Source: Pseudomonadota bacterium
Lineage (GTDB): Bacteria; Pseudomonadota; Alphaproteobacteria; Acetobacterales; Acetobacteraceae
Direction: 5' to 3'
NCBI GenBank assembly: GCA_021845835.1
Contig: JAJZVE010000020.1
Span: 1-16,613, forward strand
Length of the DNA stretch: 16,613 nucleotides
The position numbers were made by a program, and so were the translations under genes. A model generated the notes under the pieces. It was not told the DNA's origin and searched no databases. It saw only the letters and a program-made list of their open reading frames with translations. Each line of letters opens with the position of its first letter. Position 1 is the stretch's first letter. This document shows positions 1-6,559 of this stretch, in pieces.

Positions 1-259
1 GCTGCTCGCGCTGGCCGCGGAGCAGCACACGCCCGTTCACCTGGCAGCCTGGGGGCGAAGGCGTGAGGCGCATGATGGCCAGGCTCGTGACACTCTTTCC
101 CGAACCGGACTCGCCCACCAGCGCCACGGTCTCGCCTGGCCGGACGGCAAACGTGACACCGTTCAGGGCGGAGACCACGCCGGCGTCGCTGCGGAAGCGT
201 ACGCTGAGATCGTCCACCTGGAGCAATGCCTCCGCGCCCATCGGCGCTGCCGCGCTCAT
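1..259 (-). CDS. Dpp/Opp-type ABC transporter ATPase (DppD-like), partial
   Basis: Cytoplasmic ATP-hydrolysing subunit of the left-hand importer. Only the N-terminal 86 residues are in the window; the gene continues past base 1. The visible part reads as a typical nucleotide-binding domain: an antiparallel beta start (LLQVDDLSVRF), then Walker A GESGSGKS at about residues 49-56. Q-loop, signature and Walker B lie outside. The ATG at 257-259 overlaps the stop of the upstream permease gene in a 4-bp ATGA. No strong Shine-Dalgarno is seen, so expression probably depends on translational coupling. It is the fourth gene of a binding protein-permease-permease-ATPase operon; by family habit a DppF-type partner should follow outside the window. 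The substrate cannot be read from this fragment. The assignment to the DppD rather than DppF class rests on gene order and is an inference. Confidence 0.93.
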   Translation of the reverse strand, partial: MSAAAPMGAEALLQVDDLSVRFRSDAGVVSALNGVTFAVRPGETVALVGESGSGKSVTSLAIMRLTPSPPGCQVNGRVLLRGQREQ

Positions 260-1143
260 GTGATGTCGAGCCGGGGATCGAGCGCGTCGCGCAACCCGTC
301 GCCCACGAAGTTGAAGCCGGTGACGGCCAGGATAATGAACAGCCCCGGCAGCAGGGCAAGCCAGGGGGCGGTAACGAGATATTCCTGGGCGTTGTTGAGC
401 ATATTGCCCCAACTCGGCGTCGGCGGCTGAATGCCGTAGCCGAGGAAGCTGACATAGGCCTCCAGCAGAATCGCGCGGGCGACATTGAGCGTCGAGGCAA
501 CGACGATTGGCGCGATCGCGTTCGGCAGCAGCTCGCGGAACATGATGTGCGCATCCGAGGCGCCGAGAACCCTTGCCGCGAGCGCGAAGTCACGCTCCCG
601 CAACGAACGGATCTGCGCCTCGACCACGCGTGCCACTTCCATCCACGCGGTCGCCGCGATGACGAGGGTGATGCTGAACAGGCTTGGCTGCACGAACGCG
701 GCCAGCGCGAGCAGCAGGAAGATGGACGGGAAGCACAGAACCGCGTCGACGAAGCGCATCAGCGCGCTGCCGATCGCGCCGCCGAAATAGCCCGCCACCG
801 TGCCGACCAGCGTGCCGACGACGGTGCTGATCGCCATCGCCGCGAAGCCGACGGTGAGCGACACCTGCCCGGCGCTCATGAGGCGGGCGAAGAGGTCGCG
901 CCCCAGCGCGTCCGTGCCGAGGATGTGCGCGCCCATGAACGGCTCGGCGAAGCGGTGGCGGATGTCGATATGCAGGTCGTTATAGATCCACAGATACGGG
1001 CCGATCGCGCAAAGCAGCACCAGGACGATGATGGCGCCAAGCCCGAACAGCGCCAACCGGTGGCGCACGAAGCGCGCCAGGGCGCGGTTGCGCGCCCGGC
1101 GGGCCGGGGCGCTCGGTGCGCTGGTTTCGATCGCGGCGCTCAT
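256..1143 (-). CDS. Dpp/Opp-type ABC transporter permease, DppC-like
   Basis: Inner-membrane channel subunit of the left-hand importer, 295 aa, the normal length for DppC/OppC. Visible features are a basic cytoplasmic N-terminus (residues 15-30), a first membrane helix at about 30-50, and the family motif around LGTDALGRDLFARL (75-88). Four to five further hydrophobic helices follow. The cytoplasmic coupling loop at about 185-208 ends in RELLPN, and the C-terminus GDGLRDALDPR (281-291) is typical of DppC. The first residues of the coupling loop read ALAARVLGAS, so the canonical EAA glutamate is replaced by alanine, while the glycine is kept. The ATG is preceded by a G-rich stretch (AGGGGG) 5-6 nt upstream. 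It lies 11 bp after the DppB-like gene and overlaps the ATPase gene by 4 bp. The family call is secure; the substrate is unknown. Confidence 0.95.
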   Translation of the reverse strand: MSAAIETSAPSAPARRARNRALARFVRHRLALFGLGAIIVLVLLCAIGPYLWIYNDLHIDIRHRFAEPFMGAHILGTDALGRDLFARLMSAGQVSLTVGFAAMAISTVVGTLVGTVAGYFGGAIGSALMRFVDAVLCFPSIFLLLALAAFVQPSLFSITLVIAATAWMEVARVVEAQIRSLRERDFALAARVLGASDAHIMFRELLPNAIAPIVVASTLNVARAILLEAYVSFLGYGIQPPTPSWGNMLNNAQEYLVTAPWLALLPGLFIILAVTGFNFVGDGLRDALDPRLDIT

Positions 1144-1154
1144 TCCGTCCCCCT

Positions 1155-2105
1155 TCAGTCCAGCCTGATACGCGGGTCGGCAGCCGCATAGAGCAGGTCG
1201 GCGATGAGGTTGCCGAGCAGAACGAGGATCGCGGAGAACATCAGGATCCCCATCACCACCGGGTAATCCCTGTAGCCGATCGAATCGAGGAACAGGCGGC
1301 CCATTCCCGGCCAGGTGAACACCGTCTCGGTGACCAGCGCGCCCGAGAGCAGTGTCGGCAGTTGCAGGCCGGCTATGGTGATCATTGGCAGCAGGGCATT
1401 GCGGATCGTGTGGCGGAAGAGGATGGTCCGCTCCGGCACCCCCTTGGCGCGCGCCGTGCGAATGTAGTCCTGGTTCACCACCTCGAGCATGGAGGCGCGC
1501 AGATAGCGGCTCCAGATGGCGATCGTAACGAGCGCGAGCACGACCGAAGGCGCGATCAGGTGCACCGCGTAGTCCAGGAACGAGCCATTGCCCACAGTGT
1601 AGAGATTACCCGCCGGCAGCCACGCGAGCTTCACGGAAAAGATGTAGATGACAACGAGCCCGAACCAGAAGGTCGGTATCGAGAGCGCGATCATGGCGCC
1701 GACGGTGGCCAGGTAGTCGAACACCGAATAGCGACGGATCGCACCCAGAACGCCAACCCAAGTTCCGAGAACGACAGCGATGATGGTCGAACTCACCATC
1801 AACTCCAGTGTCGGCCCGATATGCGCGGCGATGACGTCGAGCACGGGTTGGCTGTCGCGGTACGAGCGGCCCCAGTTGCCCACCAGCATGCGCCGGAACC
1901 ATTCCCAGTATTGCACAGGCAGCGGGCGATCCAGCCCCATCTGATGAGCGATCAGCTTGAGCTGGGCGGGCGTCATGCCCGGTATCAGCGTGAACTCGGC
2001 TAACGGCCCGCCCGGCGCCAGATGCAGCACCGCAAAGCCGATGATGGAGACCAGCCATAGCAGCACCAACGACTGCATCAGCCGGCGGAGCAGGAAGCGG
2101 GTCAC
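1155..2105 (-). CDS. Dpp/Opp-type ABC transporter permease, DppB-like
   Basis: Inner-membrane channel subunit, 316 aa, the usual DppB length. The N-terminus TRFLLRRLMQS plus a long first helix (about 10-30) and APGGP are hallmarks of the DppB/OppB group. A periplasmic segment (35-95) holds GLDRPLPVQYWEW and GNWGRSYRDSQPV. The coupling (EAA) loop is at 213-240 (DYIRTARAKG...RNALLP), and the protein ends LYAAADPRIRLD. The start is a GTG at 2103-2105. A purine stretch (GGGAGG) lies unusually close, only 2 nt before it, but the next in-frame ATG (residue 10) would remove the conserved start of the protein, so I keep the GTG. The gene is 31 bp after the binding-protein stop and 11 bp before the second permease, so it is in the same operon. 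Confidence 0.95.
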   Translation of the reverse strand: MTRFLLRRLMQSLVLLWLVSIIGFAVLHLAPGGPLAEFTLIPGMTPAQLKLIAHQMGLDRPLPVQYWEWFRRMLVGNWGRSYRDSQPVLDVIAAHIGPTLELMVSSTIIAVVLGTWVGVLGAIRRYSVFDYLATVGAMIALSIPTFWFGLVVIYIFSVKLAWLPAGNLYTVGNGSFLDYAVHLIAPSVVLALVTIAIWSRYLRASMLEVVNQDYIRTARAKGVPERTILFRHTIRNALLPMITIAGLQLPTLLSGALVTETVFTWPGMGRLFLDSIGYRDYPVVMGILMFSAILVLLGNLIADLLYAAADPRIRLD

Positions 2106-2136
2106 CGCCTCCCGCCCGCCCGGCCGGGGCCGCGCG

Positions 2137-3825
2137 TCAGGCCGCCCAGTACCACGTATTCACGTTCCAGGTGTTCGTAGACACGTAAACACTTGGCTTG
2201 TACCCGATCAGATTTTTCTTGGTGCCCTCGATGGTCGCATATTGAAAGATGGGAAGCTGGGGGAGGTCGTGGCGAATGATCTCCGCGGCCTTCCAATAGT
2301 CCGCCTTTCGTTTTGCGCGGTCGAATGTCTCCGCGCCGTCCGTCAGCAGCTTGTCCACGTCGTGGTTGACATACTCCATCGTGTTCTGCCCCGCGCCGCC
2401 CTTGGCTGGGATTGCCGAGCTTAGGAAGTATTGTGACACGTCGGGGTCCGGGCCGGTCATGAAGTCTTCACCGACCATGACGCTATCGTAGTGAGACATG
2501 TTGAAATAATCACCCCAGATGACGGCAGGCGGCATGTTCTTAATCTTCATCTCGACGCCGATATCCTGCCAGTTTTGCTGCAGAAGCTGCTGCGCCTGCT
2601 CTCGAACATGGTTGCCTGCCGTAGTCGAGTTCTGGAAGCTCAGCCGCACACCGTTCTTTTCGCGGATGCCCCCGCTTCCCGGCTTCCAGCCCGCAGCGTC
2701 GAGGATCGATTTGGCCTTGGCCGGGTCATAGACATGCGGCGCGACATGCGGGTTGTAGGCCCAGGACTGGGTCGGCAGATAGGTCGAGGTCAGCTTCGGG
2801 AGACCATAATAGATCTGCTCGACGATCGTCTTGTTGTCCATGCCGTAGTACAGGGCTTCCCGAACGGCGCGTTCCTTGAACTGGAGCTTCGAGAGATTCA
2901 TCGTGATGCTCTCGATGAACGGCGCCGGCCCGACCACCACCACCCGGTCCTTCAGCTTCTTGGCCTGATTGTAATGGTCCGCCGTGATGCCCTGCAGGCC
3001 GATGTAGTCGATCGATCCCGTTTGGAACTGTGTAAACATCACCGTGAGATCGGGGATGTACTTGAAGATAATCTCCTCGAGATACGGCCCGGTGCCGAAG
3101 TAATGGGGGTTGGCCGCAAGGGTGATGTGGTCGCCCGGAACCCGCTGCTTCCACATGAACGCCCCCGTGCCGACCGGCGCCTGGTTGAACGGCGAGGTGT
3201 TCGGATCGGCCGCCTTGCCGAGGATGTGCGCCGGCACCATGAACGTCCAGCACAGGATCGAGACCATCGGCGCGTAGGGCTTCGACATCTTCCAGGTCAG
3301 TTCCGTGGGGCTCACCACGGTGATGTCGCGCATGAGCTCATAGCCGTTGCGCGACCACGCCCGGAACTTCGGATTGTTAAGCAAGTCGAACGAGAATTTG
3401 ACGTCGTCGGCCGTGAACGGCTGGCCGTCATGCCACTTCACGCCCGGGCGCAGCTTCACGCGCCACGACAGCCCGTCCTTCGAGATTCCGCCATTGGTGA
3501 TCGTGGGCACCTCGGCGGCGAGTTCGGGCACCAGGTCGCCCTTCTCGTTGGCGAGCCACAGCGGGCTGAACAAATTCCAGTGCACACCCTGGTCGACCTC
3601 GATGTGCGGCATCAGCGGGTTGAAAACTGTCGGTTCCTGCGAGAAGCCGATCACCACATGCCCGGTCGGCCGCTTGGGCGGAGCCGATGCGGCACGCGCC
3701 GCCCCCGGCAGTAACAGGCCGGAGGCGCCGACGGCGGCCGTCGCACCGAGCAGCCGACGGCGGGAAAGTCTGCTAATATCCATTGTTGGGGAGAGCCGAA
3801 GGTCGGAACGCGCGTCGTCGGGCAT
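2137..3825 (-). CDS. ABC transporter substrate-binding protein (SBP family 5), Tat-exported
   Basis: Periplasmic receptor of the left-hand importer, 562 aa, slightly long for peptide/nickel-type binding proteins because of a 20-residue extension before the signal. Residues 18-46 form a twin-arginine signal: SRLSRRRLLG, a hydrophobic stretch, then ARA-A as the likely cleavage site. There is no lipobox cysteine. The mature part carries family-5 features: GFSQEPTVFNPL near its start, VKLRPGVKWHDGQPFTADDVKFSFD at about 130-155, and DAAGWKPGSGG followed by the second-lobe strands. The first ATG (3823-3825) has a perfect AGGAGG 5 nt upstream; the internal ATG at residue 15 lacks one, so the long form is preferred. 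It is the first gene of the leftward operon, behind the probable promoter at 3913-3940. Ligand not known: peptides, opines or other amino-acid derivatives are all possible. Confidence 0.95.
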   Translation of the reverse strand: MPDDARSDLRLSPTMDISRLSRRRLLGATAAVGASGLLLPGAARAASAPPKRPTGHVVIGFSQEPTVFNPLMPHIEVDQGVHWNLFSPLWLANEKGDLVPELAAEVPTITNGGISKDGLSWRVKLRPGVKWHDGQPFTADDVKFSFDLLNNPKFRAWSRNGYELMRDITVVSPTELTWKMSKPYAPMVSILCWTFMVPAHILGKAADPNTSPFNQAPVGTGAFMWKQRVPGDHITLAANPHYFGTGPYLEEIIFKYIPDLTVMFTQFQTGSIDYIGLQGITADHYNQAKKLKDRVVVVGPAPFIESITMNLSKLQFKERAVREALYYGMDNKTIVEQIYYGLPKLTSTYLPTQSWAYNPHVAPHVYDPAKAKSILDAAGWKPGSGGIREKNGVRLSFQNSTTAGNHVREQAQQLLQQNWQDIGVEMKIKNMPPAVIWGDYFNMSHYDSVMVGEDFMTGPDPDVSQYFLSSAIPAKGGAGQNTMEYVNHDVDKLLTDGAETFDRAKRKADYWKAAEIIRHDLPQLPIFQYATIEGTKKNLIGYKPSVYVSTNTWNVNTWYWAA

Positions 3826-3846
3826 GTGAGCCTCCTGAATTTTTAC

Positions 3847-3864
3847 GCCCGAACTGGGTCGGGC
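3847..3864 (-). promoter_or_regulatory. Leader hairpin upstream of the first binding-protein gene
   Basis: A perfect 6-bp inverted repeat (GCCCGA and TCGGGC arms, 6-nt loop) lies 10 nt upstream of the AGGAGG ribosome-binding site of the leftward binding-protein gene. In the transcript it would form a stem in the 5' leader just before the ribosome-binding site. A role in mRNA stability or translation is inference; the stem is short and may be incidental. Confidence 0.3.
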
Positions 3865-3888
3865 TTGCGGTTGACGTTACGGCCCATC

Positions 3889-3911
3889 GCATTCCTCGGA
3901 ATGCACCGAGG
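3889..3911. promoter_or_regulatory. Overlapping palindromes (candidate operator) at the left operon promoter
   Basis: Two interlocked inverted repeats share bases. GCATTCC-TC-GGAATGC occupies 3889-3904 (7-bp arms), and CCTCGG-AATGCA-CCGAGG occupies 3894-3911 (6-bp arms). They sit immediately downstream of the -10 of the leftward promoter, so they span the expected transcription start and first transcribed bases. As DNA this is a good place for a repressor; as RNA the two stems would be mutually exclusive. The repeats are seen directly; the function is inferred. Confidence 0.4.
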
Positions 3912-3912
3912 C

Positions 3913-3940
3913 ATCATAGACAGTTCGGTGGGAAGGCCAA
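3913..3940 (-). promoter_or_regulatory. Candidate sigma70-type promoter of the left importer operon
   Basis: On the minus strand TTGGCC (3935-3940) and TATGAT (3913-3918) are separated by 16 bp; the -10 matches the consensus in five of six bases and the -35 in four. The start would fall near 3906, giving a leader of about 80 nt to the ATG at 3825. It is the best minus-strand match I found in the 342-bp divergent intergenic region. Confidence 0.4.
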
Positions 3941-3989
3941 CGATGGCGCAGATGCCCTCGTCTGCATGACAGCCAGCGACACATGCTTG

Positions 3990-4010
3990 CCTGTATGCGA
4001 CAGGTCCTGT
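3990..4010. promoter_or_regulatory. Three alternating CCTGT/ACAGG half-sites (candidate operator)
   Basis: CCTGT (3990-3994), ACAGG (4000-4004) and CCTGT (4006-4010) form two dyads that share the middle half-site: one with a 5-bp spacer, one with a 1-bp spacer. They lie between the divergent binding-protein and oxidoreductase genes. A possible CATAAT -10 for the rightward oxidoreductase is at 4022-4027, but a -35 at acceptable spacing is poor, so I do not annotate that promoter. The regulator that would bind is unknown. The remainder of the intergenic region (4028-4110) shows nothing clear. Confidence 0.3.
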
Positions 4011-4167
4011 GCGAGAGAATCCATAATCGGTAACGGGCGCTTAGACCGGGCCTCCAGACCAAAAATTGCGCGAGTTCGTCATACAGCTGATGGTCGGCTA
4101 TGTGATCTTATCTTAATGGAGGGAACGGGAGTTGCTACAGAGAGGTTCCCTCTGGGGGAGAACGCGC

Positions 4168-5499
4168 GTGCAACGAAACGAGGTCTTCCATCGCGATTTC
4201 AAGCCTGCGCCTTATTGGTGGGAAGCCTTTCAGCCCATTGCCGGCGATCTGAACGATGTCCCTGTCCGAACCCGTGTCGCGATTGTCGGCGGTGGGTACG
4301 CGGGGCTTTCCACAGCGCTGGAGCTGGCTGCTAACGGTCTTGACAGCGTGGTTCTCGAGGCTGCGGAACTTGGATTTGGCGCTAGCACGCGCAATGGCGG
4401 CGCGGTCAGCGGCGGCGTCAACATCGGCAAGAGCTTTTCCGGGAAGAGCCTCGACCCGCGATCGGATCGCGCCCGCGTGTTGCTCTCCGATGGCGCGGAT
4501 GCATTCAGTCTGATCGAGCGCCTGATCAACAGAGAAGGCATCCAATGCCATTGGAAAAAGACCGGGCGCTTTGTCGGCGCGTGGACGCCGGCGCACTATG
4601 CCTCGCAAGCACGCCGGGTTGACCTCCTGAACGATGCTGCGCAGTCGCAGGCCTATATGGTTCCGCGCGAACGCCAGCGCGAGGAGATGGCCAGCGATTA
4701 CTACTATGGCGGTATGGTGATTGAACGCGCTGCCAATCTCCACCCCGCCTTGTACTACAAGGGGCTGCTGAATGCGTGTCGCGCGCGCGACGTCCCGGTT
4801 TGCGCGCGCGCGCCAGTGACCGGAATCCGCGAACGGGATGGCGGATGGGAGGTGGAAACGTCACGTGGCTCGCTGCAGGCGAGAGAGGTCGTGATCGCGA
4901 CGAACGGGTATACCGGCGACATCACACCGGATCTAAAGCGACGCGTCGTTCCGATCGCCAGCCATATCATCGCGACCGAAGAGCTTTCGCCCGATCTCGC
5001 GGCAACGTTGATACCCAAGCACCGTACCCTGGCCGATACCCGCCGCGTCCTCTGCTATTACCGCATGTCGCCCGACGGCAGACGGATGATCTTCGGTGGA
5101 CGCGCACGCTTCACACCAGCAACGCCGGCGCAGATTGCCCCGATCCTGCACCGGTTCATGACCGATCGGTTTCCGCAGTTGCGTGGCGTGAAAGTAACTC
5201 ATTGCTGGACCGGCAACGTGGCCTTTACGCTGGATGCGCTCCCGCACATGGGGCGACAGGCGAACGGCATGCATTACCTGCTGGGGTGCAACGGGAGCGG
5301 CGTCGCGATGATGACCTATCTCGGCTGGCAAACGGCCCGCAAGCTCGCGGGGAAGAGCAACCAGCCCAGCGCCTTTGACGCCGGCGAATTCCCCGACCAT
5401 CCGTTGTATTCCGGCAAGCCGTGGTTCCTTCCCGCGATCGGCGGCTGGTACCGGATGCGCGATGCGCTGGACCGCGGGTTGGCCGCGTTCCAGCGCTGA
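4168..5499 (+). CDS. FAD-dependent amine/amino-acid oxidase (DAO family, PuuB-like)
   Basis: Probable cytoplasmic flavoenzyme that oxidises a primary or secondary amine or amino acid to the imine, which then hydrolyses; 443 aa from this start. The N-terminus has the FKPAPYWWEA box seen in gamma-glutamylputrescine-oxidase-like proteins, then the Rossmann motif VAIVGGGYAGLS (G41-G46) with the ribose-binding glutamate E64. GASTRNGG is at 71-78, a second FAD segment VVIATNGYTGD is in the middle, and the C-terminal FAD loop reads GCNGSGVAMM. Two starts are possible: TTG at 4132 with GGAGGG 8 nt upstream (455 aa), or GTG at 4168 with GGGGGAG 7 nt upstream. I prefer GTG because the extra 12 residues look unrelated to the family. 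It is divergent from the left importer and convergent with the IclR gene (stops 6 bp apart). The exact substrate is not readable. Confidence 0.9.
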   Translation: MQRNEVFHRDFKPAPYWWEAFQPIAGDLNDVPVRTRVAIVGGGYAGLSTALELAANGLDSVVLEAAELGFGASTRNGGAVSGGVNIGKSFSGKSLDPRSDRARVLLSDGADAFSLIERLINREGIQCHWKKTGRFVGAWTPAHYASQARRVDLLNDAAQSQAYMVPRERQREEMASDYYYGGMVIERAANLHPALYYKGLLNACRARDVPVCARAPVTGIRERDGGWEVETSRGSLQAREVVIATNGYTGDITPDLKRRVVPIASHIIATEELSPDLAATLIPKHRTLADTRRVLCYYRMSPDGRRMIFGGRARFTPATPAQIAPILHRFMTDRFPQLRGVKVTHCWTGNVAFTLDALPHMGRQANGMHYLLGCNGSGVAMMTYLGWQTARKLAGKSNQPSAFDAGEFPDHPLYSGKPWFLPAIGGWYRMRDALDRGLAAFQR

Positions 5500-5505
5500 T
5501 CAGGC

Positions 5506-6336
5506 TCATCGGGGCCGAGCCGGGCGTCCTTTGCGCCCCATCGCGGCGCCTGACATCCTTTTTTGCGTAGGCCGCTGCTGCGGGGCAGGCTGGAGGAGAT
5601 CGATCGCCCCTTGCAGCTCGGCGACGATGTGGGCAACGCGCTGCTCGGTCAGGAACGACACGGGAGCAGAGACCGAGATCGCCGTCGAGGCTTGGCCATT
5701 GCGGTCGCGGATCGGCAGAGCAATGCCGCCACATTCTGGCACGAACTGCGCACGGTCCAGGGCGTAGCCGCGCGCCAACGTCTCGGCGACGAAGTTGCGC
5801 ACATGCCGCTCCGGATAACCACGCGCGACAAAGGCAGGCGCGTTGCTCGCGAGGATCAGTTCGCGCGTCGGCACGTCGAGCGTGATCAGGATCGCCGCAG
5901 CCGCCGGTCCCAGCCCCAGCGGCAGCCGGTCGCCGATGCCGCTGGTGAGCGCCTGCAAGGGCGCCGAGCCCACATGCATGTCCAGCACCACCATGTCGAA
6001 CCCGGCGCGCTCGAGCAGATAAACGGTGCATCCGTGACGTGAGGCGGTCTCGACCAGCAATGGCCGCCAGCGGGTCAGGCGATCGCGCACCGCGTCGTCG
6101 AGCTGCGCCAGCGCGAAGATCGCTGGTCCGAGGCGATAGCGTCCATGCCCCAGCTTTTCGACAAAGCCGTATCTGGCGAGCGCCGTCAGCGTGCGGTGCG
6201 TGCCCGACTTGGCCTCTTCCAGCGCGCGCGCCAGATCGGCCAGGCTCAGCCCTTCTAAGCCGGCGCGCCCGATGACCAGCAGGGCGCGCGCGGCTCGTTC
6301 GGCGTTCGAGGACGAGGAGAGTTTGGCTTTCAGCAT
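5506..6336 (-). CDS. IclR-family transcriptional regulator
   Basis: DNA-binding regulator, 276 aa from the ATG at 6334-6336, slightly longer than usual. The winged-helix domain spans about residues 10-70 (NAERAARALLVIG, LSLADLARALE, SGTHRTLTALARYGFV, YRLG). An effector-binding IclR domain follows at about 80-250, with LPLGLGPAAAAIL, the ALDRAQF segment, GGIALPIRDRNGQ and ISVSAP. The C-terminus ends in an unusual basic tail after residue 250 (QRPTQKR ... GRKGRPARPR). A TTG three codons upstream is in frame but has no ribosome-binding site; the ATG also has only a weak GGA. The gene diverges from hyuA across a 223-bp region containing two similar AT-rich sites, so it most likely regulates itself and the hyuA operon. 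Whether it represses or activates, and its ligand, cannot be told from sequence. Confidence 0.93.
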   Translation of the reverse strand: MLKAKLSSSSNAERAARALLVIGRAGLEGLSLADLARALEEAKSGTHRTLTALARYGFVEKLGHGRYRLGPAIFALAQLDDAVRDRLTRWRPLLVETASRHGCTVYLLERAGFDMVVLDMHVGSAPLQALTSGIGDRLPLGLGPAAAAILITLDVPTRELILASNAPAFVARGYPERHVRNFVAETLARGYALDRAQFVPECGGIALPIRDRNGQASTAISVSAPVSFLTEQRVAHIVAELQGAIDLLQPAPQQRPTQKRMSGAAMGRKGRPARPR

Positions 6337-6357
6337 TAATTCCAAATATCAGAATTA
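6337..6357. promoter_or_regulatory. Candidate IclR operator, site 1
   Basis: A perfect inverted repeat TAATTC - 9 bp - GAATTA touches the IclR gene start codon. The size and AT-rich character suit IclR-family operators. It lies downstream of the probable iclR promoter and over the weak -35 proposed for hyuA. The repeat is seen directly; binding by the adjacent regulator is inferred from position. Confidence 0.45.
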
Positions 6358-6383
6358 TCGGCCCGTTTGAATCCAATTATAGA
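6355..6383 (+). promoter_or_regulatory. Weak candidate promoter for the hyuA operon
   Basis: TTATCG (6355-6360) and TATAGA (6378-6383) are separated by 17 bp. The -35 matches consensus in only three positions and the -10 in four. It is the best spaced pair I found on the plus strand upstream of hyuA, and it overlaps both operator candidates. If real, hyuA has a leader of about 170 nt. Confidence 0.2.
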
Positions 6384-6386
6384 AAT
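6370..6386. promoter_or_regulatory. Candidate IclR operator, site 2
   Basis: This 17-bp segment matches the core of site 1 (6339-6355) at 12 of 17 positions, sharing TCCAA, TAT and AAT blocks. It is offset by 31 bp, close to three helical turns, so two bound dimers could face the same side of the DNA. It covers the -10 elements of both divergent promoter candidates. Confidence 0.35.
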
Positions 6387-6405
6387 ATCCTTGACCGGCT
6401 GGAAA
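6376..6405 (-). promoter_or_regulatory. Candidate promoter of the IclR gene
   Basis: On the minus strand a perfect TATAAT (6376-6381) is preceded, after an 18-bp spacer, by TTTCCA (6400-6405), which matches four of six -35 positions. The start would lie near 6369, leaving a leader of about 33 nt that contains operator site 1. Autoregulation would follow directly from this layout. Confidence 0.45.
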
Positions 6406-6428
6406 GCGGGGGCGAGAGTTTCCGCGAG

Positions 6429-6506
6429 GCCACCCGGCCATGCCGCCGTCGCAAGGTGTTCCATCCTCCCTCGGACCCGTTGCGAGGCGCGCGCTGGCCG
6501 GGTGGC
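6429..6506 (+). promoter_or_regulatory. Long-range inverted repeat in the hyuA leader
   Basis: GCCACCCGGCC (6429-6439) is the exact reverse complement of GGCCGGGTGGC (6496-6506). Inside it, TCGCAA (6449-6454) pairs with TTGCGA (6480-6485). Together they predict a nested stem structure of about 78 nt in the untranslated leader of hyuA. It has no T-run, so it is not a simple terminator. It matches no riboswitch class I recognise. Structure is read from the sequence; regulatory function is unproven. Confidence 0.4.
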
Positions 6507-6522
6507 GCCCACGGAGACGAAG

Positions 6523-6543
6523 GCCGGCGGGATTGACGCCGGC
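6523..6543 (+). promoter_or_regulatory. Hairpin just upstream of the hyuA ribosome-binding site
   Basis: Perfect 7-bp stem (GCCGGCG and CGCCGGC) with a 7-nt loop, ending 4 nt before the AAGGGAG ribosome-binding site of hyuA. A hairpin of the same size and stem composition recurs at 10283-10303 ahead of the second binding-protein gene. Confidence 0.4.
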
Positions 6544-6559
6544 AGCGAAGGGAGAAGGC

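Noticed and set aside
226..2003. Two long plus-strand frames opposite the two permease genes
   Set aside because: They are low-complexity, charged, Arg/Glu/His-rich translations, while the opposite strand encodes clear membrane proteins.
2491..3714. Open frame of 407 codons on the plus strand within the binding-protein gene
   Set aside because: It is the complement of an intact binding-protein gene, with no motif and no ribosome-binding site of note.
3783..4334. Open frame of 183 codons across the divergent intergenic region and into the oxidase
   Set aside because: There is no recognisable domain, it overlaps two supported genes and lacks a ribosome-binding site at its start.
5511..5564. 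Possible terminator: GC-rich inverted repeat and a run of six T (5559-5564) beyond the first oxidase gene
   Set aside because: The repeat (GGGCG/CGCCC, 5522-5538) is about 20 nt away from the T-run, so it does not form a standard intrinsic terminator. The DNA is also coding sequence of the IclR tail.
6391..6420. TTGACC at 6391-6396 as a -35 for hyuA
   Set aside because: No acceptable -10 lies 15-19 bp downstream; the bases there are G-rich.
6440..6559. 40-residue N-terminal extension of HyuA from an upstream ATG
   Set aside because: The extension shows no family similarity, overlaps the structured leader, and the ATG at 6560 has a good ribosome-binding site directly before the conserved N-terminus.
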